A stretch of DNA of 64,000 nucleotides from NCBI GenBank assembly GCA_900549885.1, contig URQA01000002.1, positions 1 through 64,000 on the forward strand, read 5' to 3'. The position numbers were made by a program, and so were the translations under genes. Below the pieces are notes generated by a model. It ran no database searches and was not told where the DNA came from. It was given only the letters and a program-made list of their open reading frames with translations. Positions within the stretch are counted from its first letter, which is position 1. Each line of letters opens with the position of its first letter. Below are positions 17,039-25,253 of the stretch, in pieces. This stretch comes from an uncultured Eubacteriales bacterium. Lineage in GTDB: Bacteria; Bacillota; Clostridia; Oscillospirales; Oscillospiraceae.

Positions 17039-18145
17039 TCATCCCATGCGGCGCTCCAGCTCCGCCATCCGCCACAGACGGGGATAGGCATAGGCGAAAA
17101 ACGTGCGCAGAGCAGCGCAGTGATAGTTGCGGTCCATGCCGATCCAGTCCCGGCGGCAGCCGCCGTTGCACAGGGGCAGCCACTGGCAGCCCGCGCACTC
17201 CTGGGGCGCGCCCTGACCCTCCCGGCAAAAGCGCAGGGCGGTCTCGCTCCCGGCCAGTTCTTCCAGGGTGTGCTCCCCCAGCTTTCCCATCCGCCACTGG
17301 TCCAGCACAAAGAAGTCGCAGGGATAGACGCTGCCGTCCCCCTCCACCACAAAATAGCGGCCGCAGGTGCCGGCGGTGGCACAGGTACCCGCCCTCTGCC
17401 CGGCCAGCAGGTGGACATAGTCGTCAAACAGCCGGACGCTCACATAGTCCCCCTGCTCCCAATCCTGGTACCACAGGTCAAAGACGGTGCACAGGAATCT
17501 GCCGTACCGCTCCGGCGTAAGGGAGAAGGGGCGCCCTCCCCGCTCCTCCTCCATGGGGTCCAAACAGGGAATGAACTGGAGGTAGCGCCCTCCCAGTTTT
17601 TTCAAGTTCTGATAGATCGCCTGCCCCCGCCGGGCGGCAGGGCCGGTGACCACACACAGCAGATTCACCTCCACCTGCCATTTCTGGAGCAAAGTCAGGG
17701 TCCGGGCCACCGTGTTCCAGGTACCCCTGCCCTGAGAATCCACCCGGTTAGCATCGTGGAGATCCTTGGTCCCGTCCAGGGACAGGCCCACCAGGAACCG
17801 GTTGTCCCGGAAGAACCGGGCCCAGTCCTCGTCGATGAGGGTGCCGTTGGTTTGGATGGAGTGCTCCACCGTCAGCCCAGGCCGCAGGTACTGCCGCTCC
17901 AGCTCCACAAAGCGCTGGAAGAAGGGCAGCCCCCGGACCATGGGTTCTCCCCCCTGGAAGGCGAAGCTCACCCGGGACTCGGCTTCTTCCATGGCCTGGC
18001 GGATCATAAGCGCGGCGGTATCCTCGTCCATCAGGCCCAGGTCGTGGTCCTGACGATGCTCGGACACATCCTCATAAAAACAGTATCTGCATCGCAGATT
18101 GCACCGGCCTGAGGCTGGCTTGATGAGCATGGACACAGTGTTCAC
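17039..18145 (-). CDS. Anaerobic sulfatase-maturating radical SAM enzyme (anSME type)
   Basis: A 368-residue radical SAM/SPASM protein. The SAM cluster motif CNLRCRYCFYEDV is at about residues 15-27, with FAFQGGEPMVRG near 62 and the SPASM cysteines near 255-345 (GTCATAGTCGRYFVVEGDG, CDFF, CAGCQWLPLCNGGC and a final C). The family oxidises the active-site Cys or Ser of sulfatases to formylglycine in the absence of oxygen. This matches the two sulfatases at 20875 and 23388, which both carry C-x-P-S-R. Its start codon overlaps the LysR stop (ATGA), so the two are cotranscribed and translationally coupled. Confidence 0.92.
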   Translation of the reverse strand: MNTVSMLIKPASGRCNLRCRYCFYEDVSEHRQDHDLGLMDEDTAALMIRQAMEEAESRVSFAFQGGEPMVRGLPFFQRFVELERQYLRPGLTVEHSIQTNGTLIDEDWARFFRDNRFLVGLSLDGTKDLHDANRVDSQGRGTWNTVARTLTLLQKWQVEVNLLCVVTGPAARRGQAIYQNLKKLGGRYLQFIPCLDPMEEERGGRPFSLTPERYGRFLCTVFDLWYQDWEQGDYVSVRLFDDYVHLLAGQRAGTCATAGTCGRYFVVEGDGSVYPCDFFVLDQWRMGKLGEHTLEELAGSETALRFCREGQGAPQECAGCQWLPLCNGGCRRDWIGMDRNYHCAALRTFFAYAYPRLWRMAELERRMG

Positions 18146-19065
18146 AGTCTGGCTTCCTCCTTGTTCTGGATCAGCTGTCTAGCCAGGGCTGCCAGCAGGC
18201 GGATCGACGGATTGGTGCCGGAACGGGACCAGACCATCCGCACGTGGATCCCCTGAAAAACGCCGTTAGCCCGGGAATATAAAGGGACGGTGACCAGCCC
18301 GGCCCAGCTGGGAATGGGAAATTCCAGGTCAATGATGGAAATGCCGTACCCGAGGGACACCGCATATACCCGGTCGGCGTTGGAATCCACGTACCGGGAG
18401 ATTTTAGGATAAAATCCATCCTTCCCGCACAGGTCCACCAAGGTATACACCGAGGCGCCGCACTCATCCTGGCTAAGCACAACGAATTGTTCATCCTTGA
18501 GCTGAGGAACCTCCAACCTGTCCGCCAGGGCCAAAGGATGACGGGAGGGCATCAGAATGGAGGGTGAGTTCTGATAGACCTCCATTCCCTCCAGGTCGGG
18601 CAGGGAGAACAGGTCGAAGCCCTTTCCAAACCCCACGTCCAGCAGTCCTTTTTCCAACCCCTCCCGCAGTTTGGAAAAGCCGCATAGGGAGATGGACAGC
18701 TCCACCCTGGGATACCGCTCCTGAAAAAGCTTGAGCAGAGGTGAGACGAACAGGGATGGGTCGATGATGTCCAGTATTCCCACCGACAAGGTCCCATCCA
18801 GGCCCCGGTTTACATGGCGTGCCCGGTCGATGGCTTCGGTCAGGCGGTGCTCCACCTTTTCCATCTCTCCCCGGAACAAGCTGCCCGCCGGGGTCAGCCC
18901 CACTGTGCGGTTGCTGCGGTAAAACAGCTTCAGGCCCAGCTCGTCCTCCAAAAGTGCGATTTGCTTACTTAACGTGGACTGGGCCACAAACAGCCGCTTG
19001 GCTGCTTCAGTGAAGTTCAGGCACTCAGCGGCCTCCAGAAAAAAGCGGATCTGCTGTGTAGTCAA
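18142..19065 (-). CDS. LysR-family regulator of the sulfatase locus
   Basis: A 307-residue LysR protein starting at a TTG (19065) that follows AAAGGGGGAA by about 8 bases; the start reads LTTQQIRFFLEAAECLNFTE, the normal LysR opening, whereas the longer frame adds 20 unrelated residues. The helix-turn-helix includes AAKRLFVAQSTLSKQIALLE, and the effector domain starts at LDGTLSVGILDI near 92. The gene is divergent from the transporter-sulfatase operon, with symmetric sites between, and it is coupled to the maturase gene. It most likely activates both sides in response to a sulfated or desulfated compound. Confidence 0.9.
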   Translation of the reverse strand: MTTQQIRFFLEAAECLNFTEAAKRLFVAQSTLSKQIALLEDELGLKLFYRSNRTVGLTPAGSLFRGEMEKVEHRLTEAIDRARHVNRGLDGTLSVGILDIIDPSLFVSPLLKLFQERYPRVELSISLCGFSKLREGLEKGLLDVGFGKGFDLFSLPDLEGMEVYQNSPSILMPSRHPLALADRLEVPQLKDEQFVVLSQDECGASVYTLVDLCGKDGFYPKISRYVDSNADRVYAVSLGYGISIIDLEFPIPSWAGLVTVPLYSRANGVFQGIHVRMVWSRSGTNPSIRLLAALARQLIQNKEEARL

Positions 19066-19096
19066 GCGGATTCCCCCTTTGTATGTCCTGTACAGC

Positions 19097-19125
19097 ATTT
19101 TAGCGCAAACAGTGAACAGAAGCAA
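19097..19125 (-). promoter_or_regulatory. Sigma-70 promoter for LysR-maturase genes
   Basis: On the minus strand TTGCTT (19125-19120) and TAAAAT (19102-19097) are 17 bases apart, about 32 bases before the TTG start. Confidence 0.7.
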
Positions 19126-19143
19126 CTATTTCCACAAAACAGC

Positions 19144-19173
19144 AATTCCTTTTTGGAATTTTTCCATTCCAAA
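19144..19173. promoter_or_regulatory. Overlapping LysR operator candidates
   Basis: AATTCC-TTTTT-GGAATT (19144-19160) and TTTGGAAT-TTTTCC-ATTCCAAA (19152-19173) are perfect inverted repeats sharing the central GGAAT. They lie just upstream of the -35 box of the LysR gene, the usual place for autoregulation and divergent activation. Confidence 0.6.
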
Positions 19174-19318
19174 CCAGCCGAGAAATTAGTCTAATTGTCC
19201 AAAAATTCTATCTGCCTCCCATTTGTTTTTGGCGGCGGGCCGGCATAGACCTGTAACCCATAGGAAAGGCCGAGGATATTCATTCCAAACTGTAATCATG
19301 GTATCCGGATTCACCGTT

Positions 19319-19347
19319 TTGTACCCGAAGTCCCGGTCCGGTATAAT
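19319..19347 (+). promoter_or_regulatory. Sigma-70 promoter of the transporter-sulfatase operon
   Basis: TTGTAC (19319-19324), 17-base spacer, perfect TATAAT (19342-19347), about 62 bases before the transporter start. Confidence 0.8.
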
Positions 19348-19409
19348 GAAAATCGCTTTGGAGGACGCGTCCGGGCAAAAGAGAGTTTGGATCATTAGGA
19401 GGAATGGTA

Positions 19410-20840
19410 ATGAGCACAAAAAAATCAGCACTGTGGTATCTTCACTTTGCAATCACCGTACTGATCATGATCTGCTTCAGCTTCATCCCCACCGTAGGGG
19501 AGATCACCCGCTATGGGATGCAGGCTATTGGCATCCTGGTAGGCGTGATCTACGGCTTTGCCACTGTCGGCACCATGTGGGCCGCCCTGGCGGGCATTGT
19601 GGCCCTGGGCATCATCGGCGTCATGGGCCAGGTGGTGGCCAGCGCCCTGGGTACCCCCATGATCTGGGGCGTCATCCTGATCCAGGTGATCATGTACGCC
19701 CTGGCCAAGGAGGGCGTCACCAAGTTCTTCGCCAACTGGATCATCTCCCGCAAGGTGGTGAAGGGCCGGCCCTGGCTGTACTCCTTCTTCGTGCTGCTGG
19801 GCGCCTTCATCGTGGCCATCGTGTCCCCCTTCCCGGCGCTGCTGATCTTCTGGGACATCGTGTACGCCACCTGTGACAACTTCAAGCAGCCCCACAACTG
19901 CCGCTGGTCCCAGTTCATGATCCTGGGCGTCACCTTCTCCGCCGGCCTGGGCGTGGTGTCCCTGCCCATGCTGACCTCCAACGGCATCACCGTGTTCGCC
20001 AACTACCAGGCCATCGCCGGTGAGAGCATGAACGCCGTGAAGTACGTCATCGCCCTGGTGCCGCTAATGCTGCTGTCCGTGGGCATCTACATCCTGCTGT
20101 GCAAGTTCGTGTTCAAGCCGGACATCACCCCCTTCAAGGCCATCGACGTGACCATCGCCGACCAGTCCGCCCTGAAGCTGGGCCGCCGGCAGGTCATCGT
20201 GATGCTGGCCATGCTGGTGCTGCTGCTGATCCTGTTCGCCCCCTATCTGCTGCCCGCGGAGTGGGGCCTGACCGCCTTCATGAGCAACCTGGGCCTGTTC
20301 GGCGCCTGCGCCGTGATCATCCTGGCCCTGGCCCTGATCAAGGTGGACGGTGCCCCCCTGCTGAACATCCAGGAGGCCGCCTCCAAGAACATCCAGTGGG
20401 GCACCGTGTTCATGGTGGCCCTGCTCATGCCCCTGGGCAACGCCATCAGCGGTGCTGACTCCGGCATCATGACCACCCTCACCAGCGTGCTCTCCCCCGT
20501 GCTTCAGGGCAAGAGCGTATTCATCTTCTCTCTGATCATTATTGTCATCGGTGTAATTCTCACCAACGTGTCCCAGAACCTGGTGGTCATCGGCATCCTG
20601 ATGCCCATCGTGGGCGCCATGGCTGGCGAGGGCGTGAACCTGGCCGCCATGACCGTGCTGATCGCCCTGGCCACCCACTACGCAGTGCTGCTGCCCAGCG
20701 CCTCCTTCGTCACCGGCATCATGTTCAGCAACGAGAACGTGACCAACGGCTTCCTGTACAAGTACGGCGCGGTGATCTGCGTGGTGTGCGGCGTGTTCGC
20801 CGCCACGGTGGGCTACCTGTGGTGCAACCTGATCTTCTGA
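19410..20840 (+). CDS. DASS/SLC13-type anion transporter
   Basis: A 476-residue membrane protein with about twelve helices. The layout, two halves with re-entrant-like segments such as SPFPALLIFWDIVYA near 134 and NVSQNLVVIGILMPIVGAMA near 388, fits the divalent-anion:sodium symporter / ion transporter superfamily (dicarboxylates, sulfate and related anions). ATG 19410 is preferred over 19404 because AGGAGG then sits 7 bases upstream. It is the first gene of the sulfatase operon, so uptake of an organic sulfate ester is a good guess. Codon choice is extremely biased (CTG, GCC, GGC, ATC almost only) from about 19560 on, suggesting high expression. Confidence 0.8.
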   Translation: MSTKKSALWYLHFAITVLIMICFSFIPTVGEITRYGMQAIGILVGVIYGFATVGTMWAALAGIVALGIIGVMGQVVASALGTPMIWGVILIQVIMYALAKEGVTKFFANWIISRKVVKGRPWLYSFFVLLGAFIVAIVSPFPALLIFWDIVYATCDNFKQPHNCRWSQFMILGVTFSAGLGVVSLPMLTSNGITVFANYQAIAGESMNAVKYVIALVPLMLLSVGIYILLCKFVFKPDITPFKAIDVTIADQSALKLGRRQVIVMLAMLVLLLILFAPYLLPAEWGLTAFMSNLGLFGACAVIILALALIKVDGAPLLNIQEAASKNIQWGTVFMVALLMPLGNAISGADSGIMTTLTSVLSPVLQGKSVFIFSLIIIVIGVILTNVSQNLVVIGILMPIVGAMAGEGVNLAAMTVLIALATHYAVLLPSASFVTGIMFSNENVTNGFLYKYGAVICVVCGVFAATVGYLWCNLIF

Positions 20841-20874
20841 TGTGACACACGACTGTGACATGAAAGGAGCCCCT

Positions 20875-22389
20875 ATGAAAAATCCCAATATCATCCTGGT
20901 CCTGATCGACGATCTGGGCTACGGCGACGTGTCCTGCTTCAACCCCCAGTCCAAGATCCCCACTCCCAACCTGGAGCGGCTGGCCCAGCAGGGCCGGCGG
21001 TTCACCGACTGCCATGCTTCTTCTGCGGTGTGCTCTCCCTCCCGGTACGCCCTGATGACCGGGCGGTACAACTGGCGCTCCCGTCTGAAGCGTACCGTGC
21101 TGGCGGGCACCGCCCCCCACCTGATCGAGGATGGGCGGCTGACCATCGCCGAGCTGCTGCGCCGGGCGGGCTACCGCACCGCCGCCGTGGGCAAGTGGCA
21201 CCTGGGCATGGACTGGCAGAAGACCGACCCCGACACTGTGCTCAACGACGACGTGTTCAACAAGGTCTCCCCCCTGCCCGACTGGGGGCTGGACTATGAC
21301 AAGCCCATCCAGAACGGACCCACCGCCAAGGGGTTCGACTACTTCTTCGGCCTGACCGCCTCCCTGGATCAGCCCCCCTATGTGTTCATCGAGAACGACC
21401 TGCCCACCTGCCACCCCACCAAGACCCTGGGGGACGACGACTGCAACCACTCCTTCCCCGACTCCATGTTCAAGGGGGACCGGGGCCCCGCGGCGGAGGA
21501 CTTTGAGTTCGTCACCGCCGTGCCCCGATGCGACGAGAAGGTGCTGGAGCTGGTGGACCAGTACGCCGGCGCGGAGCAGCCCTTCTTCCTCTACTACCCC
21601 TCTCTGGCGGTTCACAGCCCCCTGGCCCCCGCACCGGAGTTCCAGGGCAAGTCTCCCCTCGGAGCCTACGGCGACTTTGTCATGCAGATGGACGCCTTTG
21701 TGGGACGGCTCATGGATAAGCTGGAGGAGAAGGGTATCGCCGAGGACACCATCCTTATCTTCACCAGTGACAACGGCTGCTCCACCATCACTGACATTCC
21801 CGCGCTCCAGGCCCAGGGCCATTATCCCAGCGCCCAGTACCGGGGCGCCAAAGCCGATATCTGGGAGGGAGGACACCGGGTTCCGTTCATCGTGCGCTGG
21901 CCCGGCCACGTCCCCGCCGGCAGCACCTGTGAGCAGACTGTCTGCCTGGTGGATATGCTGGCCACCTTCGCCCAGCTCACCGGCCAGACCTACGGCGACG
22001 ATGCGGGGGAGGATTCCATCTCCGACCTGCCCCTGTGGCTGGGCGGCGACGTGGCAGTGCGGGAGTACACCGTGCACCACTCCCTGTTCGGCTGCTTCTC
22101 CATCCGCAAAGGTCCCTGGAAGCTGGAGATGTGCGCCGGCTCGGGCAGCTTCAACTACCCCGTAGAGGGCAAGGACACCGCCGATATGCCCCCGGTCCAG
22201 CTCTACAATTTAACCGAGGACGAAGAGGAAATGGTCAATGTGTGCGACCAGCACCCGGACATCGTGGATGAACTGCGCACCGTACTGACCCAGTACATCG
22301 TCACCGGGCGCTCCACTCCCGGCGCGCCCCAGGAAAACTACCCCTGCGAGAACTGGCCCGGCCTGGACTGGCTCCAGCAGGCCAACTGA
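20875..22389 (+). CDS. Cytoplasmic arylsulfatase-family sulfatase 1
   Basis: A 504-residue sulfatase without a signal peptide: the catalytic fold starts immediately (NPNIILVLIDDLGYGD, metal-binding DD at 12-13). The formylglycine site is AVCSPSRYALMTGRYNW with Cys about 53, followed by GKWHLGM near 108 and FTSDNGCS near 301, which supply further metal and sulfate ligands. It hydrolyses a sulfate ester; the substrate class cannot be read from sequence. The Cys would be matured by the nearby radical SAM enzyme. Lack of a leader means the substrate must enter the cell, fitting the transporter encoded 34 bases upstream. AAAGGAG lies 5 bases before the ATG. Confidence 0.93.
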   Translation: MKNPNIILVLIDDLGYGDVSCFNPQSKIPTPNLERLAQQGRRFTDCHASSAVCSPSRYALMTGRYNWRSRLKRTVLAGTAPHLIEDGRLTIAELLRRAGYRTAAVGKWHLGMDWQKTDPDTVLNDDVFNKVSPLPDWGLDYDKPIQNGPTAKGFDYFFGLTASLDQPPYVFIENDLPTCHPTKTLGDDDCNHSFPDSMFKGDRGPAAEDFEFVTAVPRCDEKVLELVDQYAGAEQPFFLYYPSLAVHSPLAPAPEFQGKSPLGAYGDFVMQMDAFVGRLMDKLEEKGIAEDTILIFTSDNGCSTITDIPALQAQGHYPSAQYRGAKADIWEGGHRVPFIVRWPGHVPAGSTCEQTVCLVDMLATFAQLTGQTYGDDAGEDSISDLPLWLGGDVAVREYTVHHSLFGCFSIRKGPWKLEMCAGSGSFNYPVEGKDTADMPPVQLYNLTEDEEEMVNVCDQHPDIVDELRTVLTQYIVTGRSTPGAPQENYPCENWPGLDWLQQAN

Positions 22390-22396
22390 CAAAAGA

Positions 22397-22424
22397 GCGG
22401 GGCCTCCCATCCGGGAGGTCCCGC
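22397..22424 (+). other. Stem-loop after sulfatase 1
   Basis: GCGGGGCCTCCC and GGGAGGTCCCGC pair over 12 positions (one G-U) with loop ATCC, 8 bases after the stop. No T-run follows, so it is at most a partial terminator. Confidence 0.6.
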
Positions 22425-22429
22425 AACGC

Positions 22430-22459
22430 TTGCGCAGAGGAGTCAAGCTGTGTTATGAT
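22430..22459 (+). promoter_or_regulatory. Possible internal promoter for the exporter gene
   Basis: TTGCGC and TATGAT are 18 bases apart, about 34 bases before the exporter start codon. Confidence 0.45.
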
Positions 22460-22492
22460 AGGAAAAAGGGGTTTGTTGGAGGGGACATATTC

Positions 22493-23278
22493 ATGATCTA
22501 TCTGCTTTATTTCCTAATCGCCATTGGGGCTACCACAGTGGGTTCGCTTACCGGGATGGGGGGCGGCGTCATCATCAAGCCCCTGATGGACCTGCTGGGC
22601 GGCTTCGATGTGGAGACCATCGGCGTGCTGTCCTCCATCACGGTGTTCGCCATGTCCATCGTGTCCGTGGGCAAACAGATCGCCCAGAAGGCCAAGATCG
22701 ACTTCGGCACCGCCATCCCCCTGGCCCTGGGCAGCGTGGCCGGCGGCCTGCTGGGGCAGTGGATGCTCAAGCTCATCGTGGCCTCCGCCCCCAAGAATCT
22801 GGTCACCGTGGTACAGAACGCAGTGCTGTCCGTGCTGATCCTGGCCGTGTTCCTCTATATGCGCAACAAGAGCCATATCAAAAGCATGTCCCTCCACGGG
22901 CTTGCGCCGTCGGTGCTGGTGGGCGTGTTTTTGGGCATCTGCTCCTCCTTCCTGGGCATCGGGGGCGGCCCCATCAACGTGGCCCTCATCATCTACCTGT
23001 TTGGGTACGACACCAAATCCGCCACGGTGTGCTCTATCGTGACCATTCTCTTCTCGCAAATTTCCAAGCTGGGCAGCGTAGCCCTGTCCACCGGCTTTGC
23101 CGTGTACGACCTGTCCATCCTCCCCGTCATGGTGGTGGGCGCCATCGCCGGCGGCTTTATTGGCGCCAGTCTGAGTAAAAAGCTTCAGGAGCAGACGGTG
23201 GACAGAGCCTTTAACGCCGTACAGCTGCTGGTTCTTGCCCTGGCCATCGTCAACATCATCCGGAACGCCGCTGGGTGA
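22493..23278 (+). CDS. TauE/SafE-family sulfite/sulfonate-type exporter
   Basis: A 261-residue membrane protein with seven to eight helices and the two family repeats GSLTGMGGGVIIKPLMDLL (near 18) and CSSFLGIGGGPINVALIIY (near 152). TauE/SafE proteins move sulfur-containing anions, usually outward. Between two sulfatase genes, the simple reading is export of the sulfate (or sulfite) released in the cytoplasm. The ATG at 22493 follows GGAGGGG by 8 bases, so the longer frame is discarded. Codon bias is strong as in the transporter gene. Confidence 0.88.
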   Translation: MIYLLYFLIAIGATTVGSLTGMGGGVIIKPLMDLLGGFDVETIGVLSSITVFAMSIVSVGKQIAQKAKIDFGTAIPLALGSVAGGLLGQWMLKLIVASAPKNLVTVVQNAVLSVLILAVFLYMRNKSHIKSMSLHGLAPSVLVGVFLGICSSFLGIGGGPINVALIIYLFGYDTKSATVCSIVTILFSQISKLGSVALSTGFAVYDLSILPVMVVGAIAGGFIGASLSKKLQEQTVDRAFNAVQLLVLALAIVNIIRNAAG

Positions 23279-23387
23279 TGAGCGTCGGCCGCACATCTGC
23301 GGCCAGACTGCTTTCTTCGCCCTGGCCGACTCTATGAACCATTATTTTATCCCCGCCGTCCGGCGGGCCGCTGGGAGGTTATCTGCT

Positions 23388-24905
23388 ATGAACCACGCTT
23401 CTTTCCCCAACATCATTCTCATTCTGGCCGACGACCTGGGCTATGGGGATCTGTCCTGTATGAATCCAGCCTCCGGCATCCAGACCCGAAACCTGGATCG
23501 GCTGGCGGAGCAGGGCATGCGGCTGACCGACTGCCACTCCTCCTCCGCCCTATGCACCCCCTCCCGGTATGGCCTGCTCACCGGGCGGTACAACTGGCGC
23601 TCCCGTCTCAAGTCCTCGGTGCTCCCCGGCCAATCCTTCCCCCTGCTGGAGCCGGGGAGGGAGACGCTGGCCACCCTGCTCAAAGGCCGGGGCTACCGCA
23701 CCGCCTGCGTGGGCAAGTGGCACCTGGGACTGGGCTGGCAGACCAAAGAAGGTTATGAGCTGCCCGCCACCTATCAGGATCCCAATGTGGACCAAGACCT
23801 CTGCTTTACAGGCATCGACTTCACCGCCCCCATCACCGACGGGCCCAACCAGCATGGGTTCGACTACTTCTACGGCATGCCCGCCTCTCTGGACCAGCCC
23901 CCCTTTGTCCACATCGAGAACGACCAGGTGCTCACCCCGCCGGACCACATGACCGGCGTGAAGGGACTGGTCCGTCACGGTCCTGAGCAGCCCTTCGACG
24001 TGGAGTACGGCCCGGCGGAGCCTGGTTTTGACCCGGCGGCCATGGTGCCCGAAATGGACGAAAAGGTACTCTCCCTGGTGGACGAGTACGCTGACGGAGA
24101 GCAGCCCTTCTTTATTTACTACCCCACCCTGGCCGTCCACGGGCCTCTGATGCCCGCTCCGCAGTTCCGGGGCAAATCCGGTCTGAACGCCTATGCCGAT
24201 TTTGTCCTCCAGGTGGACGACTTCGTGGGCAGGCTCACGGCCAAGCTGGAGGAGAAGGGCATTGCCGACGACACCATCCTCATCTTCACCAGCGACAATG
24301 GCTGCTCTCCGGTGGCCAACTTTCCCCAACTCATCGCGGGAGGGCACAACCCCAGCTATCTTTACCGCGGCTGGAAGGCGGACATCTGGGAGGGAGGCCA
24401 CCGCATCCCCTTCCTCATCCGCTGGCCGGGGCACATTCCCGCCGGGACAGCGTGCGGCCAGGTGGCCTGCCTGACCGACCTGTTCGCCACCTTCGCCCAG
24501 ATCACCGGGGCCCAGTATGGCGACGGGGCGGGAGAGGACTCGGTGTCCCTGCTGCCCCTACTGCAGGGGGAGGACCGCCCCGTCCGGGACACCCTGGTCC
24601 ACCACAGCGCCGACGGCTCCTTCTCCATCCGCAAGGGGCCGTGGAAGCTGGAGCTGTGCCGGGCTTCCGGCGGGATGCGTCCCCCCTGCACCGATGGCAG
24701 CCTGCCCCCCTATCAGCTCTATCGGCTGGACAGCGACATGGGCGAGCAATACAATCTGTATGAGGGCCAGCCTGAGGTCGCCCAGGCACTGATGGACCAG
24801 CTGGCAGAGTACATTCGCACCGGACGCTCCACCCCCGGCGCCCCCCAGAAAAACTGCCCCTGTAAGAATTGGCCCGGTTTGGACTGGATGAACCTAAACG
24901 TGTGA
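23388..24905 (+). CDS. Cytoplasmic arylsulfatase-family sulfatase 2
   Basis: A 505-residue sulfatase closely similar to the one at 20875 along the whole length, including the shared tail TGRSTPGAPQKNCPCKNWPG. The catalytic site is ALCTPSRYGLLTGRYNW with Cys about 56; ADDLGYGD and FTSDNGCS are also present. No signal peptide. GGGAGG lies 9 bases before the ATG at 23388; a Met 18 codons upstream has no ribosome site. Compared with copy 1 it has a different middle (residues about 120-160 and 190-220), which lines the substrate pocket in this family, so the two may act on different esters or on two sites of one molecule. Confidence 0.93.
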   Translation: MNHASFPNIILILADDLGYGDLSCMNPASGIQTRNLDRLAEQGMRLTDCHSSSALCTPSRYGLLTGRYNWRSRLKSSVLPGQSFPLLEPGRETLATLLKGRGYRTACVGKWHLGLGWQTKEGYELPATYQDPNVDQDLCFTGIDFTAPITDGPNQHGFDYFYGMPASLDQPPFVHIENDQVLTPPDHMTGVKGLVRHGPEQPFDVEYGPAEPGFDPAAMVPEMDEKVLSLVDEYADGEQPFFIYYPTLAVHGPLMPAPQFRGKSGLNAYADFVLQVDDFVGRLTAKLEEKGIADDTILIFTSDNGCSPVANFPQLIAGGHNPSYLYRGWKADIWEGGHRIPFLIRWPGHIPAGTACGQVACLTDLFATFAQITGAQYGDGAGEDSVSLLPLLQGEDRPVRDTLVHHSADGSFSIRKGPWKLELCRASGGMRPPCTDGSLPPYQLYRLDSDMGEQYNLYEGQPEVAQALMDQLAEYIRTGRSTPGAPQKNCPCKNWPGLDWMNLNV

Positions 24906-24930
24906 GAAATAGGTCTGGTTTATAAACATT

Positions 24931-24975
24931 AAGGGATTTAGGCGCATCTTACCGCGCCTAAATCCCTTTCTTTCT
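24931..24975 (+). terminator. Intrinsic terminator of the sulfatase operon
   Basis: 15-base exact arms (24931-24945 and 24954-24968) around an 8-base loop, followed by TCTTTCTATTT. Confidence 0.88.
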
Positions 24976-25158
24976 ATTTGGCCCACACACCTCGATAAGG
25001 AACAAGCAGCTTGGATCTGCTGCATTTTCTCAAGGCCGAGATGCGCCACCCCTATTTCTCCATGCCCTATCTCTTTTTGAGATTTGTCTCGGATTATGCC
25101 TCTGCCAGATTGCGTTACATGGGCGTACATTTCTCCCTCTCTATCACACACTTCCGTG

Positions 25159-25194
25159 AAATAAAAAGTCCGGGGCAGATAATGCCCCGGACTT
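25159..25194 (-). terminator. Intrinsic terminator of operon B
   Basis: On the minus strand AAGTCCGGGGCA and TGCCCCGGACTT form a 12-pair stem with a 5-base loop, followed by TTTATTTC. It lies 60 bases after the stop of the ferredoxin-FAD gene. Confidence 0.9.
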
Positions 25195-25253
25195 AGATGC
25201 GAATCGGCAACCATATACTTTGTGCCACACGGCGTGGCACACCCTTCCCGCAA

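Larger units (their letters stand above)
19066..19409. other. 344-base divergent control region of the sulfatase locus
   Basis: It holds two outward-facing sigma-70 promoters and overlapping inverted repeats, each listed separately, plus a lone half-site ATTCCAAA at 19282-19289, about 30 bases before the plus-strand -35 box. No protein gene is evident. Confidence 0.75.
24906..25253. other. 348-base gap between convergent operons
   Basis: It contains the plus-strand and minus-strand terminators listed separately and a small inverted repeat GTGCCAC/GTGGCAC at 25222-25240. Open frames here (for example 119 codons on the minus strand) show no family resemblance and no ribosome site, so no gene is called. 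Confidence 0.6.

Noticed and set aside
20725..22080. 451-codon open frame on the minus strand opposite sulfatase 1
   Set aside because: Antisense of a strongly conserved sulfatase gene; Gly/Val/His-rich composition without any recognisable domain.
25222..25240. GTGCCAC/GTGGCAC inverted repeat as a terminator
   Set aside because: Only seven pairs and no T-run; the better hairpin at 25166-25194 is the terminator of operon B.
24906..25253. 119-codon minus-strand frame between the sulfatase operon and operon B
   Set aside because: Contains both terminators, has no ribosome site and no similarity I recognise.
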